Shown: in pieces, positions 5,579 to 9,450 of the stretch
How the letters are laid out: each line of letters opens with the position of its first letter
How positions within the stretch are numbered: position 1 is the first letter of the stretch
NCBI GenBank assembly: GCA_964476375.1
Contig: CAYYZW010000216.1
Span: forward strand, 1-9,450
Length of the DNA stretch: 9,450 nt
From: SAT2750 sp964476375
GTDB taxonomy: Bacteria > Planctomycetota > Planctomycetia > Pirellulales > Pirellulaceae
Direction: 5' to 3'
The notes under the pieces: model-generated
The model's database searches: none
Told to the model about the DNA's origin: nothing
Seen by the model: the letters and a program-made list of their open reading frames with translations, nothing else
Program-made: the position numbers and the translations under genes

Positions 5579-8500
5579 ATGACCGCTCACTCATGGTTTC
5601 ATGGACTGCTGCTGGCGGCACTGCTGCCATGGCACTTCGCGGTGCCTGTGAATGCGGTCGAGCCGTTCCAGCTTGCCGCGGACGACGTGGTGGTCTTCCT
5701 GGGCGGTACCAACATGCTGCACCTGCAGCAGGCAGGTTACCTGGAGGCCATCCTGACCCGGTCCCAGGCCGCGACCGCGGGAACCCGGTTCCGTGACCTC
5801 TCCTGGGAAGCGGACACGGTATTTCGCCAGGGGACGGTGATTGAACGATGGCGAAAGGACGGTTTTGGCAGCCGGGCCGAGCAGCTCCAGCGTGTCGAAA
5901 CAACCGTCGTGATTGCCCAGTTCGGCCAGCTCGAGTCAATGGCCGGGCCGGATCATATCGACCGGTTCGTGAAAGCCTACCAGCAGCTGATCGACCAGTT
6001 CCAGGCAGATGCCCGGCTGGTCGTGCTGGTGACACCCACACGATTTGAACGATCACCGAATCCCCTGGTTCCGGACCTTACCAGACACAATGCCAGCCTT
6101 GCTCTTTACATCAAGGCGATCCGGCAGATTGCCAAGGAACGGGGTCTGGGGCTGGTGGATCTTTACTCCGGTGGAAGCAGCGGCCTGACCGATAACGGCA
6201 TGCACATCACGGTCGCCGCCCAGCAGCAGGTGGCCCGGCAGATCGCCAGCCAGCTGGGAGTCGCGCTGCCGGGCGAAAAAGAAATTGAACCGTTGCGGCT
6301 GGCAGTCATCGAAAAACACAGGCTCTGGTTCGACTACTGGCGCCCGTCAAACTGGATACTCCTTTTCGGAGATGACTCCAGGCGGCAGTTTACCCGCGGC
6401 GGAGAAAACTGGGTCCCTTTCCGCGAAGAATGGAAATTCCTCCATTCAAAGATCGCCCGGGCGGAAGACCGTATCTGGAAGATCGCCCGGGGAGATGCGG
6501 ATCCCGGTCCGGACGTCCCGGGGCCGGAAAAACTCCATGCCGACCCGAGTGCCGATGTGGAAAAAGAACTCGCCTCCTTTCGCGTCCCGGACGGATTCAA
6601 GGTCAACCTGTTCGCCTCGGAAAAGGAGGGCCTGACATCGCCACTGAACCTTCGCTGGGACCCGGCGGGGCGAATGTACGTGACGGTCACGACAACCTAC
6701 CCCCATGTCTTCCCCGGCCGCCTGCCCAACGACAAGGTGATCCTGCTGGAGGACCGGGACGATGACGGCCGGGCGGACAGGTCAACCGTGTTTGCCGAGG
6801 GACTGAACATCCCCACCGGGCTGGAGTGGGGCGAGGGGGGGCTCTACGTCGGGCAGAATACCGAGCTGTTGTTCCTGGAGGATACGGACCGGGACGGCCA
6901 GGCAGACCGCCGGCGGGTCCTGCTGGGGGGATTCGGGAACGGGGACTCCCACCAGACGATCAACTCCTTTGTCTGGAGCCCGGCGGGCGAGCTGTTTTTT
7001 GGCCAGGGGGACGGCTGCGAGTCACGCGTGGAGACTCCCTGGGGCGCGCGGAACCTTTTCCAGGCCGGTTTTTACCGCTTCCGTCCCAGGCGGCTCCAGC
7101 TTGACCCGCTGCTGGACGATTTCATGGGACCGGGCAATCCCTGGGGTGTGGGCTTTGACCGCTGGGGGCAGGTCTTCTGTGTGGACGGCGCCGGCGGGGT
7201 AACCTTCCTCTCTCCCGGCCAGCTTCCCACGACCCATCGACTGAAGCTCGGCCGAATAGGGGATCCAGGAGGATACTGCGGCGTCGGCCTGCTCGATGGC
7301 AGGCACCTGCCTGCTTCGATGCAGGGCCACTTTGTCGTGGGAGATTTCAAGGGAAACCGTGTGAAACGCTTTTCCCTCAAGGACGATGGCTCCGGGTTTG
7401 CCCTCAACTGGGAAGAGGCCATCCTGCAGTCGAGCCATCGCAACTTTCGTCCCGTCGACGTGAAAGTCGGGCCCGACGGGGCAATCTACGTCGTCGACTG
7501 GTACAACCCGATCACCTGCCACCAGGACGATTCCTACCGGGATCCCACCCGCGACAAGGCCCATGGCCGGATCTGGCGAATTTCCAGGTCGGAACCATCC
7601 ACCCGGCCGGCCGACCTCCTGCGGGCCCCGCTTGGCGAGGTCCTTGATGCCCTCATGTCGCCGGAAAGCTGGACACGGTACCAGGCAAAAAGGGCACTCA
7701 CGGTCCGGGATCCGGTCCGTGTCGGCAAGGCCATCGACAGCTGGGTCCGGTCCCTGGATCCCGCGCTACCTGGTTACGAGCACCATCTCTACGAGGCACT
7801 CGGCTGCTGCGCGACGCTCGAGATTGTCCAGCCCGCCCTGCTGCGGCGGCTGCTGTCAGCCCGCACCCCACAGGCCCGTGCCTACGCGTCGCGGATCGTC
7901 GGCCGCTGGCATGATCGCCTGGAGGATCCACTGGCGCTGCTGGCATCACGGATCGAGGACGAGCATCCACGGGTTCGCATGGAGGCGGTGCTGGCCGCGG
8001 CAGCGATTCCCACTGCCGAATCCATCACGACAGTGGCTCGCGTGACCGACAAGCCAATGGACGGCTGGACCGGGTATGCCTTCAAGCAGGCGGTACATCA
8101 CCTGGAGCCTCACTGGCGTCCGGCGATGGAGTCAGGCAGGCTCTCCTTCAGGTCCTCCGGTCAGCTGGCCGCGGTACTGAACGAGGCGGGAGGCCGCGGC
8201 GCGATCGAGAGCCTGAAGAAACTGCTCCAGGCCAAGGACCTGGATCCGGCAGCCCGTGCGGCGGCGATCGGAACCATCCTCTCGGTCGGCACGCCAGCGG
8301 AACTTCGTGACTACGGGCTTGATCCACAACGGTTCACGCGGTCGGGGACGTACCAGCCCGGGCAGCATGCCGCGGCACTGGAGAGGCTGCTGGAAGTAAC
8401 CCGCCCTGGCACGGTGCGGCCGGAGGGGGACCTGCCCCGGTTGCTTGGCCCGCTGGTTTCCGGCGACAACCCCCGGCTGCGGGCTGCTGCCCTGAAGCTG

Positions 8501-9448
8501 GTCGGCACCTGGAATGTCGACCAGCTCGAACCCCAGGTGCTGGCCGTCGCCAAGGAGGAGACCCTGCCGGTTATGGTTCGGGCCGCGGCGATGGAGGCCA
8601 TGGCCCGGATGGAACTGCCAGCCGCGAACAAGGTCCTGCTGGCCGCTTCATCGGAATCCCAGCCCTTGCCACTCAGGTCGGCAGCCGTCCAGTCCCTGGC
8701 AGAACTCGATATCCAGGCTGCCAGCAGGCAGGCGGTCGCCCTGTTTGCCGATGCACGGCTGGAGAAAACGGATGCGGGTTCCACCTTGCAGGCACTCCTG
8801 GGCCGGGATGGCGGTGCGGAAGCGCTGGCCGGGACCCTGCAGGGAACGCCGCTGGATGCGGAGGCCGCCCGCCGAATGCTGGAAGCCCTTTTTGCCAGCG
8901 GCCGGTCCGATGCACTGCTGGTGAGCATCCTTGGCCAGGCCATCGGCACGGCCCGCAGGACACCCGAGTACGACCCGGGGTACGTGAAAACACTTGCCGC
9001 CAGGGCTGGACGAGATGGAAAGGCCGACCGCGGGGTATTGATCTTCCAGGCGATGGCCTGTGCCTCCTGCCACCGCATCAGTGGTTCCGGCGGGGGGGTG
9101 GGGCCGGACCTGACCGCACTTGGGACGACGCTCTCGGCCGAGCGGATCGTGGAGGAACTGCTGTGGCCCAGCCGGCAGGTCAAGGAGGGCTATACCGTAC
9201 TCGAGGTGCTGACCACCGGGGGCAGGATCTACCAGGGATACCAGCGCACGACCAAGGAGAGCCAGCAGACGGGGGAACTGGTCATCCAGGACCTCTCCAG
9301 CGGGAAGCTGGTCACCTTTGCCGAGGGAGAGGTCGAGGAAAAACGTGCTGCCGGCAGTGCCATGCCGGCCGGGCTGACATCGCTGCTGTCCGCCGAGCAG
9401 CTCGAGGACCTGGTCCGTTACCTGACCGGGCTGGGAAAAATCGAGTAG
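5579..9448 (+). CDS. Secreted SGNH-like / TIGR02604 propeller dehydrogenase / HEAT / cytochrome c fusion protein
   Basis: This is a planctomycete-type multidomain redox protein of 1289 residues, probably oxidising a sugar or alcohol outside the cytoplasm and passing electrons to its own haem; the substrate is unknown. Residues 1-26 form a signal peptide (cleavage near VNA/VEPF). Residues about 36-230 resemble an SGNH hydrolase, but block I reads FLGGTN in place of GDS, and block III reads FGQLES, lacking the usual Asn; LTDNGMH (H209) is kept. Residues about 335-670 match the putative membrane-bound dehydrogenase domain (VPDGFKVNLFA, LRWDPAGRMYV, GDFKGNRVKRF, GAIYVVDWYNP), a predicted beta-propeller with two Asp-rich loops (DRDDDGRAD 392-400, DTDRDGQAD 435-443). 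Residues about 680-1125 are helical HEAT-like repeats. Residues about 1145-1289 are the haem-binding domain, with C1161-A-S-C-H1165 and M1262 in SAMPAGL as likely axial ligand. The start follows GGGGAG; TAG ends it at 9446-9448. It is divergent from the CotH gene. The 'membrane-bound' label is the family name; no transmembrane helix is evident beyond the signal. Confidence 0.93.
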   Translation: MTAHSWFHGLLLAALLPWHFAVPVNAVEPFQLAADDVVVFLGGTNMLHLQQAGYLEAILTRSQAATAGTRFRDLSWEADTVFRQGTVIERWRKDGFGSRAEQLQRVETTVVIAQFGQLESMAGPDHIDRFVKAYQQLIDQFQADARLVVLVTPTRFERSPNPLVPDLTRHNASLALYIKAIRQIAKERGLGLVDLYSGGSSGLTDNGMHITVAAQQQVARQIASQLGVALPGEKEIEPLRLAVIEKHRLWFDYWRPSNWILLFGDDSRRQFTRGGENWVPFREEWKFLHSKIARAEDRIWKIARGDADPGPDVPGPEKLHADPSADVEKELASFRVPDGFKVNLFASEKEGLTSPLNLRWDPAGRMYVTVTTTYPHVFPGRLPNDKVILLEDRDDDGRADRSTVFAEGLNIPTGLEWGEGGLYVGQNTELLFLEDTDRDGQADRRRVLLGGFGNGDSHQTINSFVWSPAGELFFGQGDGCESRVETPWGARNLFQAGFYRFRPRRLQLDPLLDDFMGPGNPWGVGFDRWGQVFCVDGAGGVTFLSPGQLPTTHRLKLGRIGDPGGYCGVGLLDGRHLPASMQGHFVVGDFKGNRVKRFSLKDDGSGFALNWEEAILQSSHRNFRPVDVKVGPDGAIYVVDWYNPITCHQDDSYRDPTRDKAHGRIWRISRSEPSTRPADLLRAPLGEVLDALMSPESWTRYQAKRALTVRDPVRVGKAIDSWVRSLDPALPGYEHHLYEALGCCATLEIVQPALLRRLLSARTPQARAYASRIVGRWHDRLEDPLALLASRIEDEHPRVRMEAVLAAAAIPTAESITTVARVTDKPMDGWTGYAFKQAVHHLEPHWRPAMESGRLSFRSSGQLAAVLNEAGGRGAIESLKKLLQAKDLDPAARAAAIGTILSVGTPAELRDYGLDPQRFTRSGTYQPGQHAAALERLLEVTRPGTVRPEGDLPRLLGPLVSGDNPRLRAAALKLVGTWNVDQLEPQVLAVAKEETLPVMVRAAAMEAMARMELPAANKVLLAASSESQPLPLRSAAVQSLAELDIQAASRQAVALFADARLEKTDAGSTLQALLGRDGGAEALAGTLQGTPLDAEAARRMLEALFASGRSDALLVSILGQAIGTARRTPEYDPGYVKTLAARAGRDGKADRGVLIFQAMACASCHRISGSGGGVGPDLTALGTTLSAERIVEELLWPSRQVKEGYTVLEVLTTGGRIYQGYQRTTKESQQTGELVIQDLSSGKLVTFAEGEVEEKRAAGSAMPAGLTSLLSAEQLEDLVRYLTGLGKIE

Positions 9449-9450
9449 CC

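Noticed and set aside
4588..5796. Plus-strand open frame of 402 codons opposite the CotH gene
   Set aside because: It lies antisense to well-supported EF-hand and CotH coding sequence, crosses the intergenic region and has no recognisable domain. Long antisense frames are expected in GC-rich DNA.
5412..6056. Minus-strand open frame of 214 codons overlapping the start of the dehydrogenase gene
   Set aside because: It is Arg/Pro/Gly-rich with no domain and overlaps both the ribosome binding site and the signal peptide of a well-supported gene.
6449..6491. Direct repeat AAGATCGCCCGGG, two copies 30 bp apart
   Set aside because: It is in frame and encodes two KIAR segments of the dehydrogenase linker; the 30 bp period equals ten codons and needs no explanation beyond coding.
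8311..9183. Minus-strand open frame of 290 codons opposite the HEAT and haem domains
   Set aside because: Composition is Ser/Ala/Arg-rich with no motif, as expected for the complement of GC-rich codons; the plus strand encodes the CxxCH domain.

Overview
The window looks like a piece of a GC-rich planctomycete chromosome (Planctomycetota, probably Pirellulales-like). Two protein architectures point there. One is a very long secreted protein that joins an SGNH-like domain, a TIGR02604-type 'membrane-bound dehydrogenase' propeller, HEAT-like repeats and a Planctomycetes/Verrucomicrobia-type haem-binding domain with CxxCH. The other is an EF-hand/CotH-kinase/lamin-tail protein. A secreted sulfatase next to them fits the sulfatase-rich genomes of this phylum. 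Taxonomy is inferred from these families only.

Layout from left to right. (1) 2-1294 (+): the 3' part of a gene for a protein built of two tandem copies of a domain of about 180 residues that I cannot name; its start lies outside the window. (2) 1396-2991 (+): a complete secreted type I sulfatase with the CGPSR formylglycine motif. (3) 3001-5337 (-): a secreted EF-hand, CotH-kinase and lamin-tail protein, convergent with the sulfatase, with only 9 bp between the two stop codons. (4) 5338-5578: a divergent intergenic region of 241 bp with candidate promoters for both flanking genes and a GCAAAG-N8-CTTTGC inverted repeat. (5) 5579-9448 (+): the SGNH/propeller/HEAT/cytochrome c protein, complete, ending 2 bp before the window edge.

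The three genes with visible N-termini all carry signal peptides, so the region encodes exported proteins (periplasm or outside the cell). A shared job, for example handling sulfated glycans together with surface phosphorylation and electron transfer, is possible but is not demonstrated by the sequence. I see no RNA genes, insertion sequences, CRISPR arrays or phage genes. I found no clear evidence of a wholly new system. The most interesting points are the uncharacterised duplicated domain, the SGNH-like domain that seems to have lost catalytic residues while fused to a redox protein, and the glycine-rich insertion beside the CotH active-site motif.
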